A DNA stretch of 64,000 nt from Oryzomonas japonica (GTDB taxonomy: Bacteria; Desulfobacterota; Desulfuromonadia; Geobacterales; Pseudopelobacteraceae), in NCBI RefSeq assembly GCF_008802365.1, contig NZ_VZQZ01000003.1, positions 186,001-250,000 on the forward strand. The letters are read 5' to 3'. Under the pieces are notes generated by a model. That model was not told where the DNA came from. It made no database searches and saw only the letters and a program-made list of their open reading frames with translations. The translations under genes were made by a program, and so were the position numbers. Positions 1 to 8,939 of the stretch are shown in pieces; position 1 is the first letter of the stretch; each line of letters opens with the position of its first letter.

Positions 1-324
1 CTCCCGCGAGATGCGGTCGCGGGCGATGCGCGCGTTCTCCCGGGCCAGGCGCAGGCAGGTACGGATCGAGTTGCCGTTGCTCTTTTCGGCGGTCATGAAC
101 TGCAACACCCGCCCCTGGGTGAGTTGCCCCTCGCCGTACAGCCCGTTGAAGGCGGCCTCCGCCGAGGTGATGCTGAGCAGCGGCCGCCACTTGTCCCCCT
201 CGGACATGTCCTCCTCGGCCTCCAACAGATAGAGCAGGTTGATCTCCATCAGGCGGGCGGTATCGCCGGCCCGCTCCAGATAGCGGGACATCCAGTAGAT
301 AGAATCGGCTATTCGGCTCAGCAT
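1..324 (-). CDS. Alpha-E domain protein (DUF403), 3' end missing
   Basis: The reading frame opens at an ATG at 324 and runs off the left edge, so only the first 108 codons are present. The protein begins MLSRIADSIYWMSRYLERA, the usual start of the alpha-E (DUF403) family, an all-helical domain of about 300 residues. Genes of this family usually sit next to a circularly permuted ATP-grasp protein and often a transglutaminase-like protease, and the ATP-grasp partner is indeed just upstream here. The set is thought to build or modify a small peptide-like molecule, but the product is unknown. The gene is separated from its partner by a 122-bp inverted-repeat element, so the two may not be tightly co-transcribed. 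Confidence 0.85.
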   Translation of the reverse strand, partial: MLSRIADSIYWMSRYLERAGDTARLMEINLLYLLEAEEDMSEGDKWRPLLSITSAEAAFNGLYGEGQLTQGRVLQFMTAEKSNGNSIRTCLRLARENARIARDRISRE

Positions 325-348
325 GGCGTGTCCTTTGTGAATACTGGG

Positions 349-470
349 AGGTTGTTGAAAAACAGCCATCAGGCCTTTGTCCTCGAAAGCCCTTTCGTGC
401 GGCGTAGCAAAGCTCACGCCTCCTCGGGGCATTCTGCGGGTGCGACGATCTGACTGTGTTTGAACAACCT
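349..470. repeat. Intergenic inverted-repeat element, copy 1
   Basis: The ends at 349-365 and 454-470 form an imperfect inverted repeat matching at 15 of 17 positions (AGGTTGTTGAAAAACAG against AGGTTGTTCAAACACAG). The interior carries GTGCGGCGTAGC, a short spacer and ACGCCTCC, which also occur in the same order in the element at 55740-55860 when that is read on the opposite strand. It encodes no protein and lies between two co-directed genes. This is the signature of a REP/MITE-like dispersed repeat. Confidence 0.6.
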
Positions 471-508
471 TAATTTTTCGACAGCCTGTCAGTGTGCGGC
501 GCGTTTCC

Positions 509-1957
509 TTATTCTGCCAGGACCCAGGTGTCCTTGCTGCCGCCACCCTGGGACGAGTTGACCACCAGCGATCCCTTGGTCAGGGCGACGCGCGTCAAGC
601 CGCCCGGCACCACGTTGATATCGTCGCCGTAAATGATGTAGGGACGCAGATCCAGGTGGCGCGCCTCCAACTCGCCGTCCATGTAGCAGATGTGGCGCGA
701 GAGCTGGATCACCGGTTGGGCGATGTAGTTCCGGGGATCTTCCTGCACCTTGGCGGCAAACTCCTTGCGCAGGGCCGGGGTCGAGGCCGGGCCCATCAGC
801 ATGCCGTAGCCGCCCGATTCGCTGACCGCCTTGACCACCATGCGTTCCAGATTGTCCAGGACATAGGCCCGTTCCTCGGGGTTGGTCATCTGGTACGTGG
901 GGACGTTGTGCAGGATGGGGGCCTCGGCCAGGTAGTAGCGGATGATGTCGGGGACATAGGGATAGACCGCCTTGTCGTCGGCGATGCCGTTGCCGGGGGC
1001 GTTGACGATGGCGATGTTGCCGGCCCGCCAGGCGTTGATGATCCCGGCCACCCCCAGTGTGGAATCGGACCTGAACACGAGCGGGTCGAGGAAGTCGTCG
1101 TCCACCCGGCGGTAGATGACATCGACCCGTTGCAGGCCGGTGGTGGTTTTCAGGTAGACCACGTCGTCCTTGGCCACCAGGTCGCGCCCCTCGGCCAGCT
1201 CCACCCCCATCTCCTTGGCCAGGAAGGTGTGCTCGAAATAGGCCGAGTTGTAGATGCCCGGCGTCAGCACGACGATCTCGGCCTGGCCCGTGCCGCGGGG
1301 GGATACGGCCCGCAGCGCCTCGAGCAGCAGGGCCGGGTAGTGCTCGACCCGGCGCACGCGGTATTTGGCGAAAAACTCCGGCAGGATGCGCCGCTCGATG
1401 ACCCGGTTCTCGATCATGTAGGATACGCCGGAGGGGGTGCGCAGGTTGTCTTCCAGAACCAGGTACTTGCCGTCCTCGTCCCGGATGATGTCGATGCCGC
1501 TGATGTGTGTGTAGATATCGTGGGGCGGGTCGATGCCCATGATCTCCCGGCGGAAATCCTTGCCCTGGTAGATCAGTTCGGCCGGCACGACGCCGTCCTT
1601 GAGGATGCGTTGGTCGTGGTAGATATCCTTGAGGAACAGGTTCAGGGCGCGGACCCGCTGCTTGAGGCCCGACTCGATGATGCTCCACTCGCTGGCCGGG
1701 ATGATGCGCGGGATCAGGTCGAAGGGCCAGATGCGCTCGATCCCCTCGTCCGAGTCCCCGTAGACCGTAAAGGTTACCCCCTCTGCGTGCAGGGCCAGTT
1801 GCGATTCGTGCACCTTGGCCTCGAAGGCGTTCTGGCCGACCGACTGGATGTGCTCCCAGAGCGGCCGGTAGTGCTCACGGGGGGTGAAGCCATCGGTATA
1901 GAATTCGTGGTAGGAGATGCGGGGTTTCTGGGATGTGTCGGAAGAGATGGCTGCCAT
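509..1957 (-). CDS. Circularly permuted ATP-grasp family protein
   Basis: A 482-residue protein of the circularly permuted ATP-grasp type (DUF404/DUF407 family). Family features visible are SGIDIIRDEDGKYLVLEDN near residues 150-170, the stretch around GVSYMIENR, NAPGNGIADDK, and the C-terminal SSQGGGSKDTWVL. ATP-grasp enzymes join a carboxylate to an amine or thiol through an acyl phosphate; the substrate of this branch is not known. The downstream neighbour on the same strand is an alpha-E protein, the usual partner. The length is normal for the family and the start is ATG at 1957. A strong terminator at 2121-2155 isolates it from the heat-shock operon upstream. Confidence 0.9.
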   Translation of the reverse strand: MAAISSDTSQKPRISYHEFYTDGFTPREHYRPLWEHIQSVGQNAFEAKVHESQLALHAEGVTFTVYGDSDEGIERIWPFDLIPRIIPASEWSIIESGLKQRVRALNLFLKDIYHDQRILKDGVVPAELIYQGKDFRREIMGIDPPHDIYTHISGIDIIRDEDGKYLVLEDNLRTPSGVSYMIENRVIERRILPEFFAKYRVRRVEHYPALLLEALRAVSPRGTGQAEIVVLTPGIYNSAYFEHTFLAKEMGVELAEGRDLVAKDDVVYLKTTTGLQRVDVIYRRVDDDFLDPLVFRSDSTLGVAGIINAWRAGNIAIVNAPGNGIADDKAVYPYVPDIIRYYLAEAPILHNVPTYQMTNPEERAYVLDNLERMVVKAVSESGGYGMLMGPASTPALRKEFAAKVQEDPRNYIAQPVIQLSRHICYMDGELEARHLDLRPYIIYGDDINVVPGGLTRVALTKGSLVVNSSQGGGSKDTWVLAE

Positions 1958-2120
1958 AGCGCGCTCGTCTTTTGCGTGAGGTGTGTGCGGCTCGGTGAAA
2001 ATTGAAGCAAAATCAGGGCCAAAACGAGATGCCGTTCAAAATGCAATGGTTACGGAACGCTCTGGCGCGGCGTCGGTCCGATGTCGCTCCGTGATGAGGG
2101 GAAAAGCGTCTGGATGAGGT

Positions 2121-2155
2121 TAAAAAATAGGCAGCCCCCTTACGTGGGGGCTGCC
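2121..2155 (-). terminator. Rho-independent terminator ending the heat-shock operon
   Basis: A perfect 10-bp stem (GGCAGCCCCC at 130-139 of this block, GGGGGCTGCC at 2146-2155) closes a 6-base loop. Read on the minus strand it is followed by a run of six T at 2122-2127. It lies just past the stop of the di-heme cytochrome gene at 2166. Confidence 0.9.
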
Positions 2156-2165
2156 TGAAGGTTTG

Positions 2166-2432
2166 CTAGCGTTTCAGTTTGTGACAGAGCAGGCAACGGT
2201 TCTTGGGGGGGTGGTTGGGGGGGAAGGGAACCCCTTTTTCGTTGTGGCAGGTTTCGCACCCCTTTTCCGCTTCCTTTTTACTGCCGGTTTGGGCGAAGGT
2301 ATCGTAAAACGGTTTATGCTTGTCGTCCAGAGGAACGAACTTGGTCTTCTCTTTGCCGGAGATGGCAAAGAATATGCCCAGCACCACAACGATGAGCCCG
2401 ATGAACAGCCAGTCGCGTTTGTCGATTTTCAT
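2166..2432 (-). CDS. Small membrane-anchored di-heme c-type cytochrome
   Basis: An 88-residue protein with one hydrophobic segment at residues 9-25 that would act as an uncleaved anchor, followed by a periplasmic tail with two heme c motifs, CETCH (59-63) and CLLCH (80-84). Histidines between the motifs (H39, H74) could serve as distal heme ligands. It is probably a small electron carrier held on the outer face of the inner membrane. It is the last gene of a run that begins with hrcA and lies 24 bp after a small membrane protein gene. I do not recognise a named family. Placing a cytochrome behind dnaJ is unusual; whether heat-shock transcription reaches it cannot be seen from sequence. Confidence 0.85.
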   Translation of the reverse strand: MKIDKRDWLFIGLIVVVLGIFFAISGKEKTKFVPLDDKHKPFYDTFAQTGSKKEAEKGCETCHNEKGVPFPPNHPPKNRCLLCHKLKR

Positions 2433-2456
2433 GAAATAACGTCCCTTCTCCTGGAT

Positions 2457-2795
2457 TCAGTCTGATTTGATGAGTGAGAAGTAGATGATCACACCACCGA
2501 TAACCAAGCCGCCGCTTATGAACGGCAGCAAGGATTTCAGGGACAGTTCCTCGCCGGGTGCCGGTATGGAGAAGCGCACGATGACGATGAAAGCGATCAG
2601 GGTGAACAGCGTCAGCAGGACGGTTTTTGACCGTTTGACGACGCCGAAGAAAAAGATCGCCGTGACGACGACCAAGAACGCCGGGTGGGTGAATATCTGC
2701 TTCAGGGTGAGATGCTGAATCGTATTCATCAGGTTGGCGGTTTCGAAGGGGCGCAGCGCCTCGGTCGCCTTTTCCGCCAGCTGCTGGTTATCCAT
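2457..2795 (-). CDS. Small three-helix membrane protein, unknown function
   Basis: A 112-residue protein starting MDNQQLAEKATEALRPF. The start at 2795 is chosen over an upstream ATG in the same frame because GGAG lies 8 bp before it. After a soluble N-terminal helix of about 30 residues there are three hydrophobic segments (about 40-57, 62-80 and 91-108). The protein has no cysteines for heme and no recognised domain. It sits between dnaJ and the di-heme cytochrome gene, 24 bp from the latter, so the two membrane proteins may be partners. Function unknown. Confidence 0.75.
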   Translation of the reverse strand: MDNQQLAEKATEALRPFETANLMNTIQHLTLKQIFTHPAFLVVVTAIFFFGVVKRSKTVLLTLFTLIAFIVIVRFSIPAPGEELSLKSLLPFISGGLVIGGVIIYFSLIKSD

Positions 2796-2919
2796 GCATG
2801 CGCTCCGTTTCCGACAGGTTTGGACTCGATTCCCTGGAATAGTAATGCAAAACGGGATGCCCGGCAAGCCAATTTGACGCGGGCATCCCGTATTCTCCCC
2901 CAGATGGCGAAGTGCGCCG

Positions 2920-4053
2920 TCAGCTCAGGATAGCCATGACCTTGTCCAGAAACCCCTTTTTCAAGGGATGGACATCCTCGCCGCTGATCTTGGCGAACTC
3001 CTCCAGCAGGTCCTTTTGCTTTTTGTTGAGGTTGGTGGGGGTCTCCACCCTGATGATCACCAACTGGTCGCCCCGGCCATAGCCCTGAAGCGAGGGGATG
3101 CCCTTGCCCCGCAGGCGATAGACCTTGCCGGATTGGGTGCCGTCCGGGATCTTCATGGCTACCTTGCCGTCCAGGGTCGGCACATCCAGTTCGCATCCCA
3201 GGGACGCCTGGATAAAGCTGATCGGGATCTCGCAGATGACATTGTTGTCTTCACGCTGAAAGATGGGGTGCTCCCTGACGCTGATGGCCACGTAGAGGTC
3301 GCCGTTGGGGCCGCCTTTGCCCTGGCCCCCCTCGCCGGTCAGCTTGAGGCGCGACCCGGTTTCCACGCCGCCCGGCACCTTGACCGAGAGGGTCTTGGTG
3401 TCCTTGACGCTGCCCTTGCCGCGGCAGTCCGGGCAGGGGTTGTCCACCACCTTGCCTTCGCCGTTGCACTGGCTGCAGGTCTTGCTGACACTGAAAAATC
3501 CCTGCTGATACCGGACCTGGCCCGCTCCGCGGCAGGAAGGGCAAACCTTTGGCTCGGTGCCCGGTTTCGAACCGGAGCCGTTGCAGGTCCCGCACCGTTT
3601 GGCAAAGGGAACCTCGATTTTCTGCTCGGTGCCGAAGGCGGCCTCTTCGAAACTGATCTCCATGTTGTAGAGCAGGTCGTCGCCGCGCCGCCCCTGGGCG
3701 CGTCCGCGTCCGGTCCCGCCTCCGCCGAAGATATCGCCGAAGATGTCGCTGAAGATGTCGCCGAAGGGGGTGCCGGCCCCGAATCCGCCGCCGAACCCGC
3801 CAGCGCCGAAGCCCGCCCCGGAGACGCCGGCATGGCCGAACTGGTCGTACTGGGCGCGTTTCTGGGCGTCGGAAAGCACTTCGTAGGCCTCGGTCACCTC
3901 TTTGAACTTTTCTTCAGAGGCCTTGTCATCCGGGTTTTTGTCGGGATGATACTGGATGGCCATCTTGCGGAAGGCCTTCTTGATCTCTGCCTCGGAGGCG
4001 TTGCGGTGGACCTCCAATACCTCGTAGTAATCGCGTTTTTCGCCGTTTGCCAA
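2920..4053 (-). CDS. dnaJ: Chaperone protein DnaJ (Hsp40)
   Basis: Co-chaperone that delivers unfolded clients to DnaK and stimulates its ATPase. All parts are present: a J domain with the HPD motif (YHPDKNP), a Gly/Phe-rich linker, four zinc-binding CxxCxGxG repeats ([32 protein letters not shown]), and the C-terminal substrate-binding domains. The start chosen is TTG at 4053, giving [13 protein letters not shown] and 377 residues, close to E. coli DnaJ (376). AAGGA stands 7 bp before that TTG, whereas the upstream in-frame ATG at 4101 would add 16 residues unlike DnaJ. The gene follows dnaK by about 100 bp in a classical heat-shock operon. Confidence 0.97.
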   Translation of the reverse strand: MANGEKRDYYEVLEVHRNASEAEIKKAFRKMAIQYHPDKNPDDKASEEKFKEVTEAYEVLSDAQKRAQYDQFGHAGVSGAGFGAGGFGGGFGAGTPFGDIFSDIFGDIFGGGGTGRGRAQGRRGDDLLYNMEISFEEAAFGTEQKIEVPFAKRCGTCNGSGSKPGTEPKVCPSCRGAGQVRYQQGFFSVSKTCSQCNGEGKVVDNPCPDCRGKGSVKDTKTLSVKVPGGVETGSRLKLTGEGGQGKGGPNGDLYVAISVREHPIFQREDNNVICEIPISFIQASLGCELDVPTLDGKVAMKIPDGTQSGKVYRLRGKGIPSLQGYGRGDQLVIIRVETPTNLNKKQKDLLEEFAKISGEDVHPLKKGFLDKVMAILS

Positions 4054-4154
4054 AATAGTGTCCTTGATAATGCAACGAGCAGCGCCCCTTGGGAGAGGCA
4101 CTGCCCGTGCTTGGTGAATTATGTGCTACCTGCTGATATTAAAAGTATTTTGGC

Positions 4155-6077
4155 TTACTTCTTCTCTTCTTTGACCTCTTCGAAATCGGCGTCAACGACC
4201 TTTTCATCCTTGTGTTTCGAAGCGCCGGTCTGTTCGGCGCCGGCAGCGCCTTCTCCTTCGGCCCCGGCCTCCTGGGTCTTGGCATACATGGCCTCGGCCA
4301 GCTTGTGGGCCGATTGGGCCAGTTCGTCGGTGGCCTTTTTGATCGCTTCGGCGTCTTCGCCTTCCATGACCTTCTTCAGTTCGGCGATCTTGTTCTCGAT
4401 ATTCCCCTTTTCAACGGCATCGATCTTGTCGCCGAACTCCTTGAGCGATTTTTCGGTGCTGTAGACCATACTGTCGGCCTGGTTGCGGGCCTCGATGGCT
4501 TCGCGTTTCTTGCGATCGTCTTCCGCGTGGGCCTCGGCATCGCGCACCATCTTGTCGATCTCTTCCTTTGAAAGCCCCGAGGAGGCCGTGATGCGGATGG
4601 ATTGCTCCTTGCCGGTGCCCAGGTCCTTGGCCGAGACGTGGACGATGCCGTTGGCATCGATGTCAAAGGTGACCTCGATCTGGGGCACGCCGCGGGGTGC
4701 CGGCGGAAGGCCGGTCAGTTCGAAGTTGCCGAGGGTCTTGTTGTCATGCGCCATCTCGCGCTCACCTTGCAGAACGTGGATGGAGACGGCCGGCTGATTG
4801 TCGGCTGCGGTGGAGAACACCTGGCTTTTACGGCACGGTATGGTGGTGTTCTTTTCGATCAGTTTGGTCATGACGCTGCCCAGGGTTTCGATACCGAGCG
4901 AAAGCGGGGTAACGTCCAGCAGCAGCACGTCCTTCACATCACCCTTCAACACGCCGCCCTGGATGCCCGCCCCGATGGCGACTACCTCGTCCGGGTTGAC
5001 GCCTTTGTTGGGGGTCTTGCCGAAGATTTCCTCGACCCGTTTCTGTACGGCCGGCATGCGGGTCATGCCGCCCACGAGGATAACCTCGTCGATCTCGCTG
5101 GAGGAGAGACCGGCATCCTTGAGGGCGGTGCGGCAGGGGCCGTCCAGCCTGGCCAGCAACTGGGCGCAGATCGATTCAAGCTTGGCGCGGGAAAGCTTCA
5201 GCGTCAGGTGTTTGGGACCGGAGGCGTCGGCGGTGATGAAGGGGAGGTTGATGTCGGTCTCCACGGAGGTGGAGAGTTCGCACTTGGCCTTCTCGGCCGC
5301 TTCCTTCAGGCGCTGCAGGGCCATCTTGTCGCCGCGCAGGTCGATGCCCTGGTCCTTCTTGAACTCGTCGGCGATCCAGTCGATCACCAGTTGGTCGAAG
5401 TCCTCGCCCCCCAGGAAGGTGTCGCCGTTGGTGGACTTGACCTCGAATACCCCGTCGCCCAGCTCAAGGATCGAAATATCGAACGTACCGCCGCCCAGGT
5501 CGAAGACGGCGATCTTCTCGTCTTTTTTCTTGTCCAGGCCGTAGGCCAGGGCGGCAGCGGTCGGCTCGTTGATGATGCGCAGGACGTTCAGGCCGGCGAT
5601 CTTGCCGGCATCCTTGGTGGCCTGGCGCTGGGAGTCATCGAAGTAGGCGGGCACGGTAATGACGGCATCGGTGACGGCCTCGCCCAGGTAGTCCTCGGCG
5701 GTCTTCTTCATCTTTTGCAGCACGATGGCCGAGATTTCGGGGGGGGAGTAGCGTTTGTCGCGTACATCGACCCAGGCGTCGCCGTTATCTGCCTTGACGA
5801 TCTTGAAAGGTGAAATGGCGATGTCTTTTTTGACCGCATCCGTTTCAAACTTGCGGCCGATCAGACGTTTGATGGAGTACAGGGTGTTCTCCGGGTTGGT
5901 GACTGCCTGCCGTTTGGCCTGCTGCCCCACGAGGCGCTCACCATTCTCGGCAAAAGCCACCATCGAGGGGGTGGTGCGGCTCCCCTCGGAATTGGCGATA
6001 ACAACTGGTTCGCCACCCTCCATGATTGCGACGCAGGAGTTGGTGGTCCCCAGATCGATTCCGATTACTTTACTCAT
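4155..6077 (-). CDS. dnaK: Chaperone protein DnaK (Hsp70)
   Basis: A 640-residue Hsp70. The N-terminal ATPase domain begins [17 protein letters not shown] and includes the phosphate-binding DLGGGTFD motif and the adenosine-binding VGGMTRMP. The hydrophobic linker [14 protein letters not shown] leads to the substrate-binding beta domain and helical lid, ending in an acidic tail ([12 protein letters not shown]). Length and motifs are those of a normal bacterial DnaK. GGAGG lies about 10 bp before the ATG. It is flanked by grpE upstream and dnaJ downstream, so the full chaperone cycle is encoded together. Confidence 0.99.
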   Translation of the reverse strand: MSKVIGIDLGTTNSCVAIMEGGEPVVIANSEGSRTTPSMVAFAENGERLVGQQAKRQAVTNPENTLYSIKRLIGRKFETDAVKKDIAISPFKIVKADNGDAWVDVRDKRYSPPEISAIVLQKMKKTAEDYLGEAVTDAVITVPAYFDDSQRQATKDAGKIAGLNVLRIINEPTAAALAYGLDKKKDEKIAVFDLGGGTFDISILELGDGVFEVKSTNGDTFLGGEDFDQLVIDWIADEFKKDQGIDLRGDKMALQRLKEAAEKAKCELSTSVETDINLPFITADASGPKHLTLKLSRAKLESICAQLLARLDGPCRTALKDAGLSSSEIDEVILVGGMTRMPAVQKRVEEIFGKTPNKGVNPDEVVAIGAGIQGGVLKGDVKDVLLLDVTPLSLGIETLGSVMTKLIEKNTTIPCRKSQVFSTAADNQPAVSIHVLQGEREMAHDNKTLGNFELTGLPPAPRGVPQIEVTFDIDANGIVHVSAKDLGTGKEQSIRITASSGLSKEEIDKMVRDAEAHAEDDRKKREAIEARNQADSMVYSTEKSLKEFGDKIDAVEKGNIENKIAELKKVMEGEDAEAIKKATDELAQSAHKLAEAMYAKTQEAGAEGEGAAGAEQTGASKHKDEKVVDADFEEVKEEKK

Positions 6078-6163
6078 GACGGATAATCCTCCTTTTCATA
6101 TCTTCCTGTAGAAATAAAACTAGTCATCGTTTTGGGAAAAAACAAGGGTATGGTAAAAAAAAA

Positions 6164-6264
6164 GTGAAGCGTGAGACGTGAATTGTGAAACGTGAATGGT
6201 GCAAACCCTTAAACCATTCGTTTTTTCCATTCACCATTCACCTTTCACCATCACTATTCACGAT
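6164..6264. repeat. Heptamer repeat tract between grpE and dnaK (GTGAA arms, TTCAC arms)
   Basis: The left part has GTGAA-type units spaced about 7 bp apart; the right part has the same unit inverted (TTCACCA, TTCACGA), so the tract could fold into a hairpin. The right end overlaps the last codons of grpE: the final Arg, Glu and TAG stop are made from repeat sequence. Related tracts lie at 15569-15639, 16618-16710, 17071-17142 and 30174-30200. Confidence 0.75.
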
Positions 6265-6838
6265 TTTCCCCTTTGATCTCCGTCGAGACGGACACCATGG
6301 CCGGGCGCAGCAGGCGATCCTTCAGCAGGTAGCCTTTCTGGTATTCCTCCACAACCGTATTGGGGGGAAATTCATCGGTCGGCACCTGGGCCATGGCCTG
6401 GTGGAAGGCCGTGTCAAAGGGGGCGCCGACCGCTTCGACCGGCGTCACGTTGAATTTTCGGAGCGACGTCAGCAACATGGTGTGGGTCATGCGAATCCCC
6501 TCCACCAGGGCGGGCAACCCGTCCTCGGAGGCATGGCCCAGGGCGCGTTCCAGGTTGTCCAGTACCGGCAGTATCTCCTCGATCAGCGACTTGTAGCCGT
6601 AATTGAGCAATTCCTCTTTTTCGCGATTGGTGCGTTTGCGCAGATTTTCCAGATCGGCCCGTTCCCGCAGGAAGCGGTCCCAGTTCTCCCGCGCTTCCTT
6701 TTCCTTGGCGGCGAGCTGCTCCTCGAGGGACAGGGGCTCGACCTCCGGTGCTCCGGCTGCGGTTTGGTCTGCGGCGCCGCCACCCTGGCCGGCGGCTTGT
6801 TCGGCGTTCTTCGGTTCTACGGTATCGTGCGCTTTCAT
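6254..6838 (-). CDS. grpE: Nucleotide exchange factor GrpE
   Basis: A 194-residue GrpE, which releases ADP from DnaK. The N-terminal 40 residues are low-complexity (Ala/Gln/Glu-rich). Then come the long coiled-coil helix ([19 protein letters not shown] and onward), the four-helix bundle, and the C-terminal beta domain with the conserved [16 protein letters not shown] and [10 protein letters not shown] segments. It lies between hrcA and dnaK. The extreme C-terminus (NRE-stop) is made from a heptamer repeat tract, which suggests that repeat insertion replaced the original end of the gene. Confidence 0.96.
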   Translation of the reverse strand: MKAHDTVEPKNAEQAAGQGGGAADQTAAGAPEVEPLSLEEQLAAKEKEARENWDRFLRERADLENLRKRTNREKEELLNYGYKSLIEEILPVLDNLERALGHASEDGLPALVEGIRMTHTMLLTSLRKFNVTPVEAVGAPFDTAFHQAMAQVPTDEFPPNTVVEEYQKGYLLKDRLLRPAMVSVSTEIKGENRE

Positions 6839-6880
6839 GGTCGCTTATAATCCTTTTTCTAAGATATACTGCGTTTCGGC

Positions 6881-7912
6881 TCAGGTTTCCGCGAGCATCC
6901 GGCTTACCAGGCGAGCGGTGTAATCGACAATGGGGATGACGCTGGAGTAGCCCATCCGGGTGGGGCCGATCACCCCCAACAACCCGACGGTATTACTGCT
7001 GGTGACAAAACGGGATGTGATCAGGCTGACGCCGGCCGATTGGCTCAAGGGGGATTCGGAGCCGATATAGATCTGCACGCCATCGGCGGACATGCACCGT
7101 TCCAGGAGCTTCAGCAACTGTCCCTTCTGTTCGAAGGCGCGGAAAACATCCTTCATGCGACCGACATCGTTGAATTCCGGCTGGTCAAGGATACGGGCCT
7201 GGCCCTCGACGAATATTTCGTCTCCCTCACCGGAAACGGCCTGCTCGGTCATGCGCAGGGCAAGCAACATGAGGTTGTCGTACTGCATCTTCTCGGTGTG
7301 CATCTCTTCCAGAATGCGTTTCCGGGCCTGGGAGATGGTCAACCCCTGCATCAACTCGTTCAGGTAATTACCCATGGTGATCAGATCGGACTGGGAAAAT
7401 TCCGTATCGCTTTCCACCAGGCGGTTTTGCACCGTGCCGTTGCTGGATACCAGGATCGCCAGCACCTTGTGGCTCCCGATGCGGATGAATTCGATGTGGC
7501 GGAACACGTCTGAAGTGAAGCTGGGCGCCACGACGATACCCATATAATTGGAGAGTGACGACAGGGTGCGGCTGGTCTCTTTGAGAATCCCCAGAAGCCC
7601 GGCCCCGGCTTCGCGACAGCGGCGTATGATCAGTTTTTTTTCGTCACGGCTGACCTGCCGAAGCGCTACCAGGGAGTCCACGTAGAGTCGATAGGCTTTT
7701 TCGGTCGGCACCCGGCCGGCCGAGGTGTGGGGCGAGGTCAAAAGTCCCATCTCTTCGAGGTTGGCCATGACGTTTCTGATGGTGGCCGTCGAGAGGGGCA
7801 GGGCGTGTCTGCGCGCCACGGAACCGCTGCCGACCGGTTCGGCGGTGGCGATGTAATCCTCGACAATCGCTTCAAGTATCTGTCTACTTCTGGTTGACAG
7901 TTCCACGTCCAT
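6881..7912 (-). CDS. hrcA: Heat-inducible transcription repressor HrcA
   Basis: Repressor that binds CIRCE operators and controls the dnaK operon (and groESL elsewhere), with activity tuned by GroEL. The 343-residue protein has an N-terminal winged helix (MDVELSTRSRQILEAIVEDY, then EPVGSGSVARR) and a C-terminal GAF-like domain ending GPTRMGYSSVIPIVDYTARLVS, both typical. The ATG at 7912 is preferred to the TTG at 7918 because GAGG lies 7 bp before the ATG. A CIRCE site at 7931-7955 lies just upstream, so HrcA should repress its own operon. Confidence 0.97.
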   Translation of the reverse strand: MDVELSTRSRQILEAIVEDYIATAEPVGSGSVARRHALPLSTATIRNVMANLEEMGLLTSPHTSAGRVPTEKAYRLYVDSLVALRQVSRDEKKLIIRRCREAGAGLLGILKETSRTLSSLSNYMGIVVAPSFTSDVFRHIEFIRIGSHKVLAILVSSNGTVQNRLVESDTEFSQSDLITMGNYLNELMQGLTISQARKRILEEMHTEKMQYDNLMLLALRMTEQAVSGEGDEIFVEGQARILDQPEFNDVGRMKDVFRAFEQKGQLLKLLERCMSADGVQIYIGSESPLSQSAGVSLITSRFVTSSNTVGLLGVIGPTRMGYSSVIPIVDYTARLVSRMLAET

Positions 7913-7930
7913 GGCCAAACCTCAAAAAAA

Positions 7931-7955
7931 TAGCACTCAACATCAGGGAGTGCTA
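7931..7955 (-). promoter_or_regulatory. CIRCE operator (HrcA binding site)
   Basis: TAGCACTC, nine bases, GAGTGCTA: a perfect inverted repeat matching the CIRCE consensus arms and spacing. It lies between the predicted promoter and the hrcA start, about 20 bp before the gene, so HrcA bound here would block the whole chaperone operon. Confidence 0.97.
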
Positions 7956-7967
7956 GTTCTTGATTTC

Positions 7968-7996
7968 AAGGTAATAAGTGGTTCCTGATTTGTCAA
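7968..7996 (-). promoter_or_regulatory. Predicted sigma-70 promoter of the hrcA-grpE-dnaK-dnaJ operon
   Basis: On the minus strand TTGACA (7991-7996) is followed after 17 bp by TACCTT (7968-7973). The -35 is perfect and the -10 weak. The CIRCE site begins about 13 bp downstream of the -10, the usual place for a start-site operator. No sigma-32-type sequence was seen. Confidence 0.55.
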
Positions 7997-8042
7997 GGAC
8001 AATAAGAAGTATTCCGGCGATTGCGCCGGTCCGTCAAATGGC

Positions 8043-8072
8043 TTGCCTCGGAAAGAGAAACGAGTATATAAT
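8043..8072 (+). promoter_or_regulatory. Predicted promoter of murI
   Basis: TTGCCT (8043-8048), 18-bp spacer, TATAAT (8067-8072), about 45 bp before the murI start. It diverges from the heat-shock promoter about 50 bp away. Confidence 0.55.
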
Positions 8073-8117
8073 TCAAAATTCATCAGCGTTTAGGGGCTAT
8101 TCGGGAGGAGTTCAGGC

Positions 8118-8936
8118 GTGTCTTGGCAGGCCATCGGCATATTCGATTCAGGGGTGGGGGGGCTGACGGTGCTGCGCGAGATCATCCGGACGCTGCCCCA
8201 GGAAGATACCATCTACTTTGGCGACACTGCCCGGGTGCCCTATGGCACCAAGTCACCCGAAACGGTGACCCGGTACGCCCACGAAATCACGTCGTTCCTG
8301 TGCCGGCGGGATATCAAGCTGCTGGTCGTGGCCTGCAACACCGTTTCCGCCGTAGCGCTTCCCGGGCTTAAACGACAGTTCTCGCTCCCGGTTGTGGGGG
8401 TGATCGAGCCGGGGGCGCGCCGGGCGGTCGAAGTGACCCGCAGTGGTCGGGTAGGGGTGATCGGCACTGCCGGGACCATCCGGAGCAGCGCCTATACCCG
8501 CGCCATCAAGCGCCTCAAGCCCGACGCCTGTGTGCTGACCCGCGCCTGCCCGTTGTTCGTCCCCCTGGCTGAGGAGGGGTGGACCGACAATCAGGTGGCG
8601 CGCCTTACGGCCGAGAGCTACCTGCGCGAACTCAAGGAAGCCGGGATCGATACCCTGGTGTTGGGCTGCACCCACTACCCGCTGCTCAAACCGCTCATCG
8701 CCGACATCATGGGGCCGGACGTCACCCTGGTGGACTCGGCTGAAGAGACCGCACGGACCGTGGCCGCCATTCTGGCCGACAAGCACCTCCTGCGCCCTGC
8801 CGCGGAGGAGGGAAATCATCACTACTATGTCAGCGATATCCCGGCCGGATTCATCCGGGTGGGGAACCGTTTCCTGGGGGGGCGCCTGGGGGATGTGTAT
8901 CAGGTGGACCTTGACAAAGACGGAGAGGAGTGCTGA
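8118..8936 (+). CDS. murI: Glutamate racemase
   Basis: Interconverts L- and D-glutamate to supply D-glutamate for peptidoglycan. The 272-residue protein shows the N-terminal IGIFDSGVGGLTVL motif, the first catalytic cysteine in VACNTVSA and the second in VLGCTHYPLL, as expected for a cofactor-independent racemase. Translation starts at GTG (8118) with GGAGG about 9 bp before it. The gene is followed after 3 bp by a GerMN-domain gene and then metH, so the three probably form one transcript. Confidence 0.97.
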   Translation: MSWQAIGIFDSGVGGLTVLREIIRTLPQEDTIYFGDTARVPYGTKSPETVTRYAHEITSFLCRRDIKLLVVACNTVSAVALPGLKRQFSLPVVGVIEPGARRAVEVTRSGRVGVIGTAGTIRSSAYTRAIKRLKPDACVLTRACPLFVPLAEEGWTDNQVARLTAESYLRELKEAGIDTLVLGCTHYPLLKPLIADIMGPDVTLVDSAEETARTVAAILADKHLLRPAAEEGNHHYYVSDIPAGFIRVGNRFLGGRLGDVYQVDLDKDGEEC

Positions 8937-8939
8937 CCC

